A stretch of DNA of 64,000 nucleotides from Roseiconus lacunae (GCF_008312935.1 NZ_VSZO01000079.1:310001-374000), one strand, 5' to 3'. Positions 1 to 11,053 are shown, counted from the first letter of the stretch. Made by a program: numbers and translations. Notes: generated from the letters alone by a model not told the origin.

Positions 1-761
1 GTTACCCAACTCTGGCTTCTACTCAGCTTTGCGTCTCGCAGACGCTCCTTGCAGACGTGCCGGTCGCTCGATCACCAGAATGATTGCAGCAGTTAGATGA
101 CTCGTACCGTGCCGGCGTGACCAGCTGTGGTTTCCGCGACGGATAACCGACGTCGTTGTGGACTTTTGGCAAATGTTTGGTTTAAGCGAGATGGCGAACG
201 ACAAAGCTGTCCGTCAAGACGCGACATCGCAGCGCAGATGATTTCTTGCACGTCTGGAAGGAATTCGGTTGCCAAATCATCACATGGATCATCGCAAAGC
301 AGTCAACCGTTGTCGCTTCTCACCACCGAACGTCCGCTCTGTCGACAAAAGACAGTGCCCAGTGACAGAGGCCCCCAAAGCATGTCTCGTACCCTGAATA
401 CAGCGAGCAACAACGTTTCCGATGATCGACAATCCATGACTGTGAACGGTCTCATCTGATGAGTCTTTGTATAGGAATTGAGACAACCGCTGACCGTTGA
501 TCCATTTCCCTAGCGTCAGAGAGATGCTACGGCTAACAGTCATCGACTGATAAGTTTCCCGTCACGGAGACGTGTCACTGAATAAGATCCCCAATTGTGC
601 GTTCTAGCCAGGAGGTTGCACCATATATTTGAGTACTGCTGAAGAGGAGGAACGAATTTGAAGCATTGAATCGATCAACGAGATGAAAATCAAACCGCTC
701 ATTCATTGCTCATCGTGACTTCTCAAGAATGGCCACCGCTACTCTTACAGAGGAGATTGCC
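1..761. other. Non-coding or undetermined left flank
   Basis: I see no convincing gene here. The short open frames on both strands overlap one another, have no recognisable domain and lack good ribosome binding sites. A perfect 6-bp hairpin with arms gcgtct/agacgc lies near 31-45. The stretch may contain decayed coding sequence or regulatory DNA belonging to a gene outside the window. Confidence 0.4.
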
Positions 762-995
762 ATGATAACGCCCATCAATTCGGTACTTGCCAGTTCGATC
801 AATATTAACCTGAATCAGCATGCCAACGCGGCAGAACAAATTGCCGATCCAGAGAATCTTAATGACCCAGAGGGTTCCGATAACCTAGACGCGATCGTCA
901 AGATGAAGCGTTCTAAACAAGCTGCCGAACAGGCGATGGCGGCAATGCAACGCGTCAACGAGACGGCGGAGCATTTACTCGATATCGTCGTCTGA
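762..995 (+). CDS. Small helical protein, weakly flagellar-rod-like C-terminus
   Basis: A 77-residue protein of unknown function. An in-frame ATG exists at 729, but a strong Shine-Dalgarno sequence (agaggag, 749-755) sits about seven bases before the ATG at 762, so I chose 762. The N-terminus (MITPINSVLASSININ) is followed by a polar acidic middle and a long amphipathic helix ending in HLLDIVV. The opening and the final helix loosely resemble the ends of small FlgC-like flagellar rod proteins, but the central rod motif is missing, so this is only a guess. There is no signal peptide or membrane segment. A hairpin with a U-rich tail just after the stop supports a discrete transcript. The next gene downstream is a chemoreceptor, which would fit a motility role. 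Confidence 0.6.
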   Translation: MITPINSVLASSININLNQHANAAEQIADPENLNDPEGSDNLDAIVKMKRSKQAAEQAMAAMQRVNETAEHLLDIVV

Positions 996-1006
996 TTTCT
1001 TAGTGG

Positions 1007-1035
1007 AGCGATCGCTGATCGCTTCTTCGATTTCT
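1007..1035 (+). terminator. Terminator-like hairpin after the small gene
   Basis: Arms agcgatc and gatcgct (7 bp) with a 3-nt loop begin 11 bases after the stop codon of the 762-995 gene. The tail is T-rich but interrupted (tcttcgatttct). This is a plausible but weak intrinsic terminator. Confidence 0.35.
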
Positions 1036-1305
1036 ACCCAGCTCCTGCCTTCACCTTGTGACGTTCCACTCGTTATCCGTCGAGGCCTGATTTTTCATCG
1101 GCCTCGCACGATGGCCGGGTGAAAGACTGCTGACCGTCGCTATCTTGTCCGAAACCTCGTCTTTCTAATGATGAAGGTTGTTCCGCATCGGGGGTGTTTT
1201 TGCCGCCCGAGGTCTAAGCAGATCCAAAGCGCGTCCTAGTCTTCAACGGGATTCGCAAGATCACTTGAGACTCAACTGACTAGGCAGTTGAACACGAATA
1301 ATTCT

Positions 1306-1429
1306 GCTTAAGTCATTTCACTCTTCCATTGGGAGAGTCGGACGTTTAGGCACGGAGAGGGCACCCTCCCCGACCGTTTGCACGTCCGACCCTTCCGCAA
1401 GCGGGAGCGTGTTATCCAGATGCTTAAGC
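1306..1429 (+). ncRNA. Candidate structured RNA or leader, four-way junction
   Basis: About 124 nt can be folded by eye into a closed multibranch structure. The closing stem gcttaag/cttaagc pairs 1306-1312 with 1423-1429. Hairpin 1320-1327/1331-1338 has 8 bp. Stem 1339-1344/1383-1388 (cggacg/cgtccg) encloses the hairpin 1353-1359/1365-1372, which has one A-C mismatch. Hairpin 1392-1397/1402-1407 has a CAAG loop. Flanking hairpins occur at 1272-1278/1285-1291 and 1449-1455/1466-1472. The element ends about 115 nt before the chemoreceptor start, so it could be a leader RNA, a separate small RNA, or a DNA cruciform. It matches no riboswitch consensus I recognise. The strand is assumed from the downstream gene. 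The rest of 996-1544 holds no gene; another 7-bp hairpin (cgaggcc/ggcctcg) lies at 1081-1106. Confidence 0.4.
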
Positions 1430-1544
1430 CCGACGGCTCGTGTTTACCTGTCGAAATCGTGCTTGTTCGACATCAGGCAAGCGAATCCAAATTGTCCTAG
1501 AAATGCACCGCAATGAACTCGACATCGCCATCCGGTAAGCCCGT

Positions 1545-2906
1545 ATGAATTACCAGAACCTTTCGATGCGAACGAAGCTGTATCTGATGATTGGCCTTTA
1601 TGCAGCAGGCTTCATCGTATTCGGACTTTGGTCGTATATGGCCCTTTCGACGTCCAAGGTCAATGGCCCTTACTATGCACGTATTATTCAAAGCAAAGAT
1701 CTTATTGCCGACGTGCTACCTCCGCCGAATTACATTATCGAATCGTATCTCAACGTGCTTTCGTTGACCGATGCGATCGAACGCAATGCTTCACAGGATG
1801 AAATCGATGAGATGCTTGCCAAAGCGAAATCACTGCAAGCAGAATACAATGTTCGGCAGACCCACTGGAGCAGCGACCTTCCTGAAGGCGAACTCAAACA
1901 AACTCACGTCGAGGCGTCGCGTGAGCCAGCGGAACGTTTTTACAGAGTCCGTGACGAAGCGTTCATTCCCGCTTGTCTATCCCGTGACGTTGATCAAGCC
2001 AAACAACTTGCCCGTGGTCCACTTAAAGATGCCTACGAACAGCATCGAAAAGCGATTGACCATGTTGTGAAGTTGGCGACAAAGTGGCAAGAAACAGAAG
2101 AGGCGGAGGTCGCCACGCTCGTTCGGAATCGAACGGCAGGATCCGTTGCAATGATCGTTCTGTTCCTTGCCCTGGCCTGTGGCTTTGGTGGGTACACATT
2201 GATCAACACCGTGACACCATTCAGGCAACAAGCGGACTCAACCCGTGTGCTGGCTCAGACGGTGAAGGACAATGTCACGGAATTGACCGGTGCGGTCCAG
2301 CAATTGGAAATCAGCATTCAGGAGATTTCGGGCAACGCCAGCAACGCCGTCTGTGTCGTTCGTTCAGCCGTCGATGCTGCCGAGTCCACGAGTGCGACGA
2401 TCGGCAAGCTTGGCGAAAACAGCACCGAAATCGGAAACGTGATCAAGACGATCAACTCGATCGCAGAGCAAACGAATTTGCTGGCCCTCAACGCAACCAT
2501 CGAAGCGGCGCGTGCCGGTGAAGCGGGCAAAGGATTCGCCGTCGTTGCCAACGAGGTTAAAGACTTGGCGATGGAGACCAGCCGAGCGACCGAAGAAATC
2601 ATTTCCAGGATCGAAACGATTCGCACCGGAACGGTCGACGCTGTGCAATCGATCGAGAATGTTTGCAGCGTGATCGCCGATATCAACTCCAGTCAAGAAG
2701 CGATCGCAACTGCGGTGGAGCAGCAATCCGCAATGACCCGAGAGATCTCGCACACCATTTTGACGGTCGCCAACGATACAGACTCGATCGCTACCGACGT
2801 GGGCTCTCTTGCGCGGGCGGCCAGCTCCTTCGAGAAGGAAACTGAATCTCCGAACCGAGTGTCGAAATTCTCAATGCTCGACCTATCGCCATCGGCCACA
2901 TGCTAG
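1545..2906 (+). CDS. Methyl-accepting chemotaxis protein
   Basis: A 453-residue transmembrane chemoreceptor that would pass ligand signals to CheA/CheW. The first membrane helix is at about residues 13-33. A helical ligand-binding region, probably a four-helix bundle, spans about 35-195, and a second membrane helix at about 196-217 leads to the cytoplasmic coiled coil. The diagnostic hairpin tip is present at about 308-330 ([19 protein letters not shown], then [12 protein letters not shown]). The signalling domain follows the second membrane helix without an obvious canonical HAMP domain, and the protein is short for the family. No C-terminal CheR-tethering pentapeptide is visible. No che genes lie nearby. 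Downstream, inverted arms agacctg/caggtct (2905-2948) could form a weak terminator before the convergent ATP synthase operon. Confidence 0.92.
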   Translation: MNYQNLSMRTKLYLMIGLYAAGFIVFGLWSYMALSTSKVNGPYYARIIQSKDLIADVLPPPNYIIESYLNVLSLTDAIERNASQDEIDEMLAKAKSLQAEYNVRQTHWSSDLPEGELKQTHVEASREPAERFYRVRDEAFIPACLSRDVDQAKQLARGPLKDAYEQHRKAIDHVVKLATKWQETEEAEVATLVRNRTAGSVAMIVLFLALACGFGGYTLINTVTPFRQQADSTRVLAQTVKDNVTELTGAVQQLEISIQEISGNASNAVCVVRSAVDAAESTSATIGKLGENSTEIGNVIKTINSIAEQTNLLALNATIEAARAGEAGKGFAVVANEVKDLAMETSRATEEIISRIETIRTGTVDAVQSIENVCSVIADINSSQEAIATAVEQQSAMTREISHTILTVANDTDSIATDVGSLARAASSFEKETESPNRVSKFSMLDLSPSATC

Positions 2907-3131
2907 ACCTGCGATGATGGACTTCGCAGATCACCCCACGACAGGTCTTTAACCGACTGCGTCTCGCCGATATTTTCGGTAGCTCGACGGCACGAGCCGA
3001 AAACGACGTGACCGATCGATTCGGTGAGTAGGACAAGGAAACGCCGTCGTCGCCGTGCGCACTACCCAACCGGGAAAAGCCGCAGCGGGATCCCAGTGGA
3101 GTCGCCTCAGGGCACAGCCGATGGCATCTTT

Positions 3132-3518
3132 CTAACGCGCGGCTCGCAACTGGCCACGGGCTCGCCGAATGGCGGTCTCGCGAAGCTGAGCTTGTTCGGG
3201 CGTCTTAGCCGACATTTCCAATGCCTCTTCGAGCGACTTTTCGGCTTCCCCGACGTCCAGCAAATCGACAGGAATCGATCGGCTGGTCAAAAGGTTCACA
3301 GTATTGTCCTCGACTTGGGCGAAGCCGCCGTCGACGAAAAAGCGTTGCGGGCCGGCCGCGGTTTCCAATTCCAACTTTCCGTAACCCAAGCGACCGATCA
3401 TCGGGGCCCGGTTCGGAAGGACCCCAAGGGATCCATCGAACATTGGCAACGTGACCGAGGTTGCTTCGGTATCCAATTCTGTCCGTTCGGGCGTGACAAC
3501 GATACAGCGAATCGCCAT
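3132..3518 (-). CDS. atpC: ATP synthase F1 epsilon subunit
   Basis: A 128-residue epsilon subunit, part of the F1 central stalk and an inhibitor of ATP hydrolysis. The N-terminal beta-sandwich is evident (IRCIVVTPERTELD, then GSLGVLPNRAPMIGRL), followed by a C-terminal helical hairpin ending in RRARGQLRAA. The length is slightly short but normal. It is the last gene of the atp operon and starts three bases after the atpD stop, with the sequence gagaag at the end of atpD serving as a ribosome binding site. Confidence 0.95.
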   Translation of the reverse strand: MAIRCIVVTPERTELDTEATSVTLPMFDGSLGVLPNRAPMIGRLGYGKLELETAAGPQRFFVDGGFAQVEDNTVNLLTSRSIPVDLLDVGEAEKSLEEALEMSAKTPEQAQLRETAIRRARGQLRAAR

Positions 3519-3521
3519 GGC

Positions 3522-5024
<1,503 letters not shown>

Positions 5025-5043
5025 TTAATTGTTGGGGGGGGAG

Positions 5044-5931
5044 TTAATTTTCGAGAGCTTCGACGCCACCGATGATCTCCATGATCTCGCCGGTGATCTG
5101 ACTTTGTCGGGCTCGGTTGTACGTCATCGAAAGTTCTTTGATCATCTCACCGGCGTTTTCGGTGGCGCCCTTCATGGCGATCATTCGAGCGACTTGCTCG
5201 CTAACAGCGGCATCCAGGAAGCACTTAAACAATCGAACTTTGAAACTCGTCGGGACGACCTCTTCGAGGATACTTTCGGCGGAAGGCAGGAATTCGTAGT
5301 CGGCGTTGGCCGAGCCCGCGTCTTCCTCACCCGTTTGCTCGCCTTCGAGCGACCCGAGCGGCAACAGAGTTTCGATCACTGGGATTTGCTTCGATGTGCT
5401 GACGAACTTGGTATAAACCACGTCCAAGCGATCGATTTCGCCGGTGATGTACCGAGCGAGGTACGCGTTGGCGATCGCTTCGACTTCGTCGTACTTGGGC
5501 TGATCTTCGAAGTTCAGGTGCCGCTCGTCAGATTCGATGCCACGAAATCGCAGTCCGTCAACACCCCGCTTGCCACTGACGTCCACGTTTACCGTGGGGA
5601 CTGACTCACGAAGTTGCCGGATGCGAGGCACTGCTTCACGAAGCACTGCCGCATTGTATCCGCCGCACAAACCACGATTACTCGACAGGACGAGGACTCG
5701 GGCGGCTTTGGTTTCGTCACGGGGGTCGAGCAGCGGGTGTTTAACATCCAGACCGGCTGCGGCCAAACGCGAGACGATCTTGGTGATCTGGTCGGTGTAA
5801 GCGGTCGCCGCCTGGGCCCGCTCCATCGCCTTCTTGTAGCGAGCCGTCGCGATCAATTCCATCGTCCGCGTGATCTTGCGGATGTTTTTGATCGATTTTC
5901 GGCGTTTATCAAGCGCTCTTGCGTTGGCCAT
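5044..5931 (-). CDS. atpG: ATP synthase F1 gamma subunit
   Basis: A 295-residue rotor shaft subunit. The N-terminal helix (KRRKSIKNIRKITRTMELIA) and the C-terminal helix (NRARQSQITGEIMEIIGG) that form the rotating coiled coil are well conserved, as is SNRGLCGGYNA in the globular part. Length is normal and there is no sign of a regulatory insertion. It is the third gene from the 3-prime end of the operon, between atpA and atpD. Confidence 0.96.
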   Translation of the reverse strand: MANARALDKRRKSIKNIRKITRTMELIATARYKKAMERAQAATAYTDQITKIVSRLAAAGLDVKHPLLDPRDETKAARVLVLSSNRGLCGGYNAAVLREAVPRIRQLRESVPTVNVDVSGKRGVDGLRFRGIESDERHLNFEDQPKYDEVEAIANAYLARYITGEIDRLDVVYTKFVSTSKQIPVIETLLPLGSLEGEQTGEEDAGSANADYEFLPSAESILEEVVPTSFKVRLFKCFLDAAVSEQVARMIAMKGATENAGEMIKELSMTYNRARQSQITGEIMEIIGGVEALEN

Positions 5932-6029
5932 GAATCGTAAAAGGAAAGGTGTTTTTCTTAACTAAACTATTGGAACCGCATGCCGGGATGAACACGCGGC
6001 CCCACATTAAATTGCCGGTCACGGCCAAC

Positions 6030-7544
6030 TTAGGCGGCAGGTTTGTAACCGGACTTGAAGTCGCTGATGGCCGATTCGAGCATCTTGACCACTTCATCGG
6101 TCAAATCACCAGTCTCGACAATCTTGTCCAATAGTGTGCTGTGCTTGTCGTGGATGAATTGCAAGAAGTCTTGCTCCCACTGCTGAACGGTCTTGATTTC
6201 GACGTCGTCCAAAAAGCCCTTGGTTCCGGCGTACAGCGAGCAGACTTGTTCGGCGACCGACAGCGGCTGGTACTGAGGTTGCTTGAGCAACTCGACCATT
6301 CGGTATCCACGATCAAGCTGTGCTTGCGTGGCGGGGTCGAGGTCGGTTCCGAGTTGTGCAAAGGCTTCCAACGCACGGAAGGCCGCCAAGTCCAAACGCA
6401 AACCGCCGGCGACTTTCTTCATCGCCTTGATCTGAGCATTACCACCGACGCGAGAGACCGAAATCCCCGGGTTCATCGCCGGACGAACACCGGAAAAGAA
6501 CAAGTCGGGCTGCACGTAAATCTGACCATCGGTAATCGAAATCACATTCGTCGGAATGTATGCCGATACTTCGCCCTCGAGAGTTTCAATGATCGGAAGA
6601 CTGGTGATCGATCCGCCGCCGAGTTCATCGGACAGCTTGCTGGAACGTTCGAGCAATCGGCTGTGGCAATAGAAAACGTCACCGGGGTACGCTTCACGTC
6701 CGGGGGGACGACGCATCAACAAGCTCATCTGGCGATACGCGGTCGCCTGCTTGCTCAAGTCATCGTAGACAACCAATGCGTGTCCGGCATTGAACATGAA
6801 GTGTTCCGCCATCGCGGTTCCCGCATAGGGCGCGATGTACTGAAGCGGCGCGGGTGAACTTGCACCGGCACTGATGACCGTGGTGTATTCCATCGCACCA
6901 TGCTTTTCCAAGACATCGACGACACCGGCGACCGCACTGTCTTTTTGACCGATCGCGATGTAGAAGCATTTGACGCCTTTTCCTTTCTGGTTCAGGATAG
7001 CGTCGATGGCGATGGCGGTCTTTCCGGTCTTTCGGTCACCGATGACCAATTCCCGCTGGCCGCGCCCGATCGGTGTCATCGCATCGATCGCCTTGATACC
7101 GGTTTGCATCGGCTCGGTCACCGGTTGCCGTTCGGCAACCCCGGTCGCGATGATTTCGACGGGGCGAGTCACGTCGGTTTGAACCGGTCCTTTGCCGTCG
7201 AGGGGATTGCCCAGTGGGTCGAGCACGCGTCCGACCACAGCGTCGCCGGCGGGGACACTAAGCAGCGTCCCGAGGGCTTTGACTTCTTCGCCTTCCTGGA
7301 TCGTCAAGTAATCACCGAGGATGATCACACCGACGCTGTTTTCTTCGAGGTTAAACGCGAGGCCGATCGAGCCGTTTTTGAACTCGACCATCTCGCCGGC
7401 CATCACACCGGACAGCCCATAAACGCGAGCGATACCGTCACCGACCTCGAGGACCGAACCGACTTCGCGGACATCGATCTTGCTATCGAAGTTTTCGATC
7501 TCTTGCTGCAAGACCGTTGCGATTTCGTCGCTATTGAATTTCAT
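6030..7544 (-). CDS. atpA: ATP synthase F1 alpha subunit
   Basis: The 504-residue non-catalytic nucleotide-binding subunit of F1. It carries the P-loop GDRKTGKT at about residues 170-177, the DDLSKQA segment, [12 protein letters not shown], and SRVGGNAQ with the arginine that reaches into the catalytic site. Length is standard for the family. It is preceded by atpH with an 84-bp gap and followed by atpG. Confidence 0.97.
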   Translation of the reverse strand: MKFNSDEIATVLQQEIENFDSKIDVREVGSVLEVGDGIARVYGLSGVMAGEMVEFKNGSIGLAFNLEENSVGVIILGDYLTIQEGEEVKALGTLLSVPAGDAVVGRVLDPLGNPLDGKGPVQTDVTRPVEIIATGVAERQPVTEPMQTGIKAIDAMTPIGRGQRELVIGDRKTGKTAIAIDAILNQKGKGVKCFYIAIGQKDSAVAGVVDVLEKHGAMEYTTVISAGASSPAPLQYIAPYAGTAMAEHFMFNAGHALVVYDDLSKQATAYRQMSLLMRRPPGREAYPGDVFYCHSRLLERSSKLSDELGGGSITSLPIIETLEGEVSAYIPTNVISITDGQIYVQPDLFFSGVRPAMNPGISVSRVGGNAQIKAMKKVAGGLRLDLAAFRALEAFAQLGTDLDPATQAQLDRGYRMVELLKQPQYQPLSVAEQVCSLYAGTKGFLDDVEIKTVQQWEQDFLQFIHDKHSTLLDKIVETGDLTDEVVKMLESAISDFKSGYKPAA

Positions 7545-7628
7545 GGCAATCTAGTGCGGTTAATAAAGTGGCTTTTTGTATGGTTTGATCGCCACCGCGG
7601 GGAGTTGGTGGCGCGATTCAATCAATTG

Positions 7629-8255
7629 TTATTCAACTAAGTTCGCAAACTTCTCGGACAGTGCGGCCGAGAAGCCTTGTTTGGCCCGCTTGGCGATCAA
7701 ATCAATTCGCCCCGCGACGCTATTATCAAACACGGTGTCACCGACTCGGATCACCATGCCGCCGATCAACGATTCGTCGACCACTTCTTGCAACCGGACC
7801 TGTTTGCCCAGGGCACCGCCGAGGCGTTCGATGATGGTCGAACGGAGCGAATCGTCCAGCGGTACCGCGGTCTTGACCTTGGCTAGCACTCGGCCGCTCA
7901 TTTGATCAAGCTGCTTTTGAGCGCCTTCGTAGACGGAGTCGACATAGCCGAGGCGCCCGCGACTGGCCATCACCTTGAGAAAGTTGACCAAGAGTGGTTC
8001 GAACTCATCGCCAAAGATCCGTTCGACGATTCGCTGTTTCTCTGCGATGTCGATTCGGGGTGACGCGAAGGCGGCGGAGAGTTTTGGGCTACCGGCCAAG
8101 TATTCGTTGACCAGCGTTCCAAGTTGCTCGACCACTTTATCGGAGAGCCCTGACTTGCTTGCCGCGGCCATTAGCGCCTGGGCGTACGTCTTGCCCAGTT
8201 GCTCGGCACCGGTGTCCATCACCGTCTCGTGTTCAACCGCTTGAGGATTTTCCAT
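7629..8255 (-). CDS. atpH: ATP synthase F1 delta subunit
   Basis: A 208-residue delta (OSCP-type) subunit linking F1 to the peripheral stalk. The N-terminal helical domain starts around AEQLGKTYAQALM, and the C-terminal part ends with the family signature IGGMVIRVGDTVFDNSVAGRI. An in-frame TTG lies upstream at 8267, but ggaag sits properly before the ATG at 8255, so I use that start. The N-terminus is about 20 residues longer than in common homologues. Confidence 0.94.
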   Translation of the reverse strand: MENPQAVEHETVMDTGAEQLGKTYAQALMAAASKSGLSDKVVEQLGTLVNEYLAGSPKLSAAFASPRIDIAEKQRIVERIFGDEFEPLLVNFLKVMASRGRLGYVDSVYEGAQKQLDQMSGRVLAKVKTAVPLDDSLRSTIIERLGGALGKQVRLQEVVDESLIGGMVIRVGDTVFDNSVAGRIDLIAKRAKQGFSAALSEKFANLVE

Positions 8256-8316
8256 CGATGCTTCCAAACGTTAGCGATGCCACGCCGATGGTGGCACCGC
8301 GATCGGTTTACTTTTC

Positions 8317-8997
8317 TCAGTTCTTACTTGGAATCTGATCGAGCGCGTTGCGAATCAGATCCGAATGATCGTTCGGCTGCAATTCGCGACCGACGACTTG
8401 CTTGGCGACGGCCATCGCCACCTGTGCCGTCTGATCGGCGATCTCGGCCAGGGCGACCTTCTTTGCGGTTTCGATGTCGGCTTGAGCCCGCTCGCTTTGA
8501 CGCGAGGCTTCGGCTTTTGCTTCGTCGACAATCTTCGCCGCGTTGGCTTGCGCGTCTTTGCGTGCGTCGGCCAGGATGGCTTGGGCCTCCGTGTTGGCTT
8601 CGGCAACTTTTTTCTCGTAGTCAGCAAGGATCTGCTGAGCTTTCTCGTTGGCTTCCTGAGCTCGGTGCAAGTCGCTGTGGATCTTGTCCTCGCGAGCTTT
8701 CAAACCACCCAAGATGACCGGCCAAACGAATTTTGCCAGAATCAGAAACACGCCGAGGAAAATCGCCAGGTTCGCGACAGCAGCCCCGGGATCGAACGAC
8801 AAAATCGGAGGCATCGGGCCCTCGGCATGATCGTCGTGGCCGGCTTCGCCATGATCAGCGTCACCGTGATCGGCATCGCCTTCATGCGTTTCCGCTGCGT
8901 GCGGTTGATCCGCTTCGTCCGCGGCACGGACAACGTGACTCGCCGGCACCGCCAAAACGAGTACGCACGCGAGCAACAAGGTTTTCAACATCGACAT
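8317..8997 (-). CDS. atpF: ATP synthase Fo b subunit with His/Asp-rich extension
   Basis: A 226-residue peripheral stalk subunit. Unusually, it opens with a signal-peptide-like segment (MSMLKTLLLACVLVLAV, then SHVVRA) and an acidic His-rich stretch (about residues 28-62, with HGDADHGEAGHDDHAEG) before the canonical membrane anchor (AVANLAIFLGVFLILAKFVWPVI). A long charged coiled coil follows, ending near DLIRNALDQIPS. The extension would lie on the periplasmic side. An adjacent TTG at 9000 is possible, but the ATG at 8997 has aagg at better spacing. Only one b-type gene is present, so the stalk is presumably a homodimer. Confidence 0.93.
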   Translation of the reverse strand: MSMLKTLLLACVLVLAVPASHVVRAADEADQPHAAETHEGDADHGDADHGEAGHDDHAEGPMPPILSFDPGAAVANLAIFLGVFLILAKFVWPVILGGLKAREDKIHSDLHRAQEANEKAQQILADYEKKVAEANTEAQAILADARKDAQANAAKIVDEAKAEASRQSERAQADIETAKKVALAEIADQTAQVAMAVAKQVVGRELQPNDHSDLIRNALDQIPSKN

Positions 8998-9168
8998 CAA
9001 TTTACCTTGATGGGTGCATCAGGATCGGCCCATGCTCGACCGGCCTGGCGCAAGAACGCACCGACGACCGAACTTCGAACACCAACCGGATTGGATGAAA
9101 TCAACCGAGGCAAACCAGCATGGCCGCTTGCATGACAACACGGCCGCCGATTGCCAAACCGAGCTGAT

Positions 9169-9411
9169 TTACTTCAAGAACATCAGAATCAATGCGACAA
9201 CGGTCACACCTTCGATCAGAGCCGCAGAAATCAGCATTTGGGTGCTGATCGTTCCGCTCGCTTCTGGCTGACGCGCGATCGCTTCAACGGCATTTCCACC
9301 GATTCGGCCGATGCCCAAGCTGGCACCGATAATCGCCAAACCCATGGCCAGCCCGACACCCATCGTGCCGAAACCTGCGTCCTGTGCCAACAACATTGCG
9401 AAGTCAATCAT
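9169..9411 (-). CDS. atpE: ATP synthase Fo c subunit
   Basis: An 80-residue two-helix proteolipid forming the rotor ring. The glycine-rich first helix (GVGLAMGLAIIGASLGIG), the polar ARQPE loop and the second helix with the ion-binding Glu67 (SAALIEGVTVV) are all clear. The context of the Glu looks like the proton-type rather than the sodium-type signature. The frame extends upstream to 9465, but the extra 18 residues are unlike the family; starting at 9411 gives the standard length, with gag just before it. Confidence 0.95.
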   Translation of the reverse strand: MIDFAMLLAQDAGFGTMGVGLAMGLAIIGASLGIGRIGGNAVEAIARQPEASGTISTQMLISAALIEGVTVVALILMFLK

Positions 9412-9500
9412 CTCTCGGTTCGCTCCTAGGAAGTCTTTCGTTGCCCGCACCGAGCGGGAAATCAAAAAAAGGGAAAGTCAAAGGGTTAAGTAAAACCAAC

Positions 9501-10538
9501 TCAAGCGTCAGCCAACCCGGCTAGTCGAGCCGGATCGGTGAACTTGTCCAGATCCATCTGAGCTTCGTCGCCCAGCGGATCATGTTCGTGTTCGTGCTCG
9601 TGATCATGGTGATCGTGAGACACCGTGGCGATGAACAGCACCGTCAAAAATGTGAAGATGAACGCCTGCAGCAAGCAGATGAACAACTCCAGCAACGTCA
9701 ACGCGATGCAGCCCAACACGACCGCGACCCAAACACCATAACCAAGTAACTGTGAGACGGAAGCGGCCGCGAACACCAAACCTACAATCGCGGCGACAAC
9801 CAGGTGTCCTGCCATCATCGTGCCAAACAATCGCATGGCCAAGACGACGCATTTAATGATCAGCCCCATCCACTCCAGCACATAGAGTGGCAAGCCGATC
9901 CCGTAGGACATCAATTTAGGTCCGTCCCAACCGATCGGGTTGAAGTGCGAGAAGAACGTCTTCGCACCTGTTTCATAAATCCCGATCCCGACGATCGCAA
10001 TGAAGCTGCACATCGCCAACATAATATTGAGCGACAGGTTCCCCGTGGCCGTTCCGCCCCAATGCCCGAAGTGGCTGGCGTGGTCAGAAACGGGCATTGC
10101 CCCCAAATGCATCCCGGCACCAAAGGGGATCAACCCAAGCACGTTCGCAAAGAGGATAAAGAAGAACACTGTCCAGACGTACGGAATGTATCGGTCTGTT
10201 TTTTCGTGAAGGTTCGGTCGAACGACCTCGTCGCGGATAAACCAGCAGATCGTCTCAAACATCTGAGCCAGTCGGCCCTTGGTTTGATAGGCGTCCAGTC
10301 CGTCGCCTTTGACGCGAATTTTCGATGCGACGTAGGCGAAAACTAACATGACGACCACGGCAGTCACCGCAGTCATCAGTAAATGGTTGGTGAGGTAAAA
10401 GCTGTACTTGCCGTCCTCAATGAATAAGGCGGGGATGTCACCGCCACCAACGTCAATCGTAAACAGCGGCTTCTCGTGCAACCGGTGGGGCACGACGTGT
10501 GAGATCGGATTGTCGGCAGATGCGATAAACAGATTCAT
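9501..10538 (-). CDS. atpB: ATP synthase Fo a subunit with His-rich tail
   Basis: A 345-residue integral membrane subunit containing the proton half-channels. The essential arginine is in VVLAMRLFGTMMAGH at about residue 236, and the last membrane helices (CLLQAFIFTFLTVLFIATV) are typical. It is longer than E. coli AtpB. After the last helix there is a striking His/Glu/Asp tail (HDHHDHEHEHEHD) followed by an acidic segment. The start overlaps the stop of the upstream AtpI-like gene by four bases (ATGA), implying translational coupling. Confidence 0.95.
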   Translation of the reverse strand: MNLFIASADNPISHVVPHRLHEKPLFTIDVGGGDIPALFIEDGKYSFYLTNHLLMTAVTAVVVMLVFAYVASKIRVKGDGLDAYQTKGRLAQMFETICWFIRDEVVRPNLHEKTDRYIPYVWTVFFFILFANVLGLIPFGAGMHLGAMPVSDHASHFGHWGGTATGNLSLNIMLAMCSFIAIVGIGIYETGAKTFFSHFNPIGWDGPKLMSYGIGLPLYVLEWMGLIIKCVVLAMRLFGTMMAGHLVVAAIVGLVFAAASVSQLLGYGVWVAVVLGCIALTLLELFICLLQAFIFTFLTVLFIATVSHDHHDHEHEHEHDPLGDEAQMDLDKFTDPARLAGLADA

Positions 10539-11053
10539 TGAACCGATGGATTGACTTTAGAGCGGGAGGGTTCCGCAAACTCGCGACCAGAGCTTAACAA
10601 CGAATCACGCTTTTGAAATGCGTAGTCCGATAAAGCGAAGGCGAGCGTGACGACTTCGACGGCAGTCAGATAGACGTACCACAACAAGATCGCCGCAGCG
10701 ATCTGTTCACTTGAAGCGGGCAATTGATACCTGCACAGTGCCGCCAGTGCAACAGTCCCGACGAGACGAATTAGCACTCCGACGAAAAAACCTGCGGTCA
10801 CCGGAAGGACACGATCCGGCGAGCCGGCAACGGGCTTCCGGCGGAACGCTTCGATCAGCGCGCCTGGCAGACTCGCCGCAAGCGCTATCAAGCCGCTGCC
10901 CACGCAAACAGCAACCAGCATCTCACTTAGTGACGACTCAACGTGCTCACTGGCAAGCAGCGTCAGTCCGAGGCCAATCAACCACGCAGCGGCAACCGCA
11001 ATCGTTCCCTTCAGGGAGATCAGGTCTGACGATGATGATGGGAGGTTGAACAA
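10535..11053 (-). CDS. AtpI-like membrane protein of the ATP synthase operon
   Basis: A 172-residue protein with four predicted hydrophobic helices (around AVAAAWLIGLGLTLL, AVCVGSGLIALAASLP, GFFVGVLIRLVGTVALAAL and AAILLWYVYLTAVEVVTLAFAL). It sits where atpI is normally found, between atpZ and atpB, and is translationally coupled to atpB. Family AtpI proteins help c-ring assembly or Mg2+ supply; here that role is inferred from position and topology, because sequence similarity is faint. The C-terminal tail is polar. The start is TTG. Confidence 0.7.
   Translation of the reverse strand: MFNLPSSSSDLISLKGTIAVAAAWLIGLGLTLLASEHVESSLSEMLVAVCVGSGLIALAASLPGALIEAFRRKPVAGSPDRVLPVTAGFFVGVLIRLVGTVALAALCRYQLPASSEQIAAAILLWYVYLTAVEVVTLAFALSDYAFQKRDSLLSSGREFAEPSRSKVNPSVQ

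Noticed and set aside
127-543. Overlapping short frames on both strands near the left edge
   Set aside because: No domain, no ribosome binding site and mutual overlap; treated as non-coding.
6141-7640. Long plus-strand frames (6141-6857 and 6900-7640)
   Set aside because: They are mirror frames of atpA, a common effect in GC-rich genes, with no independent features.
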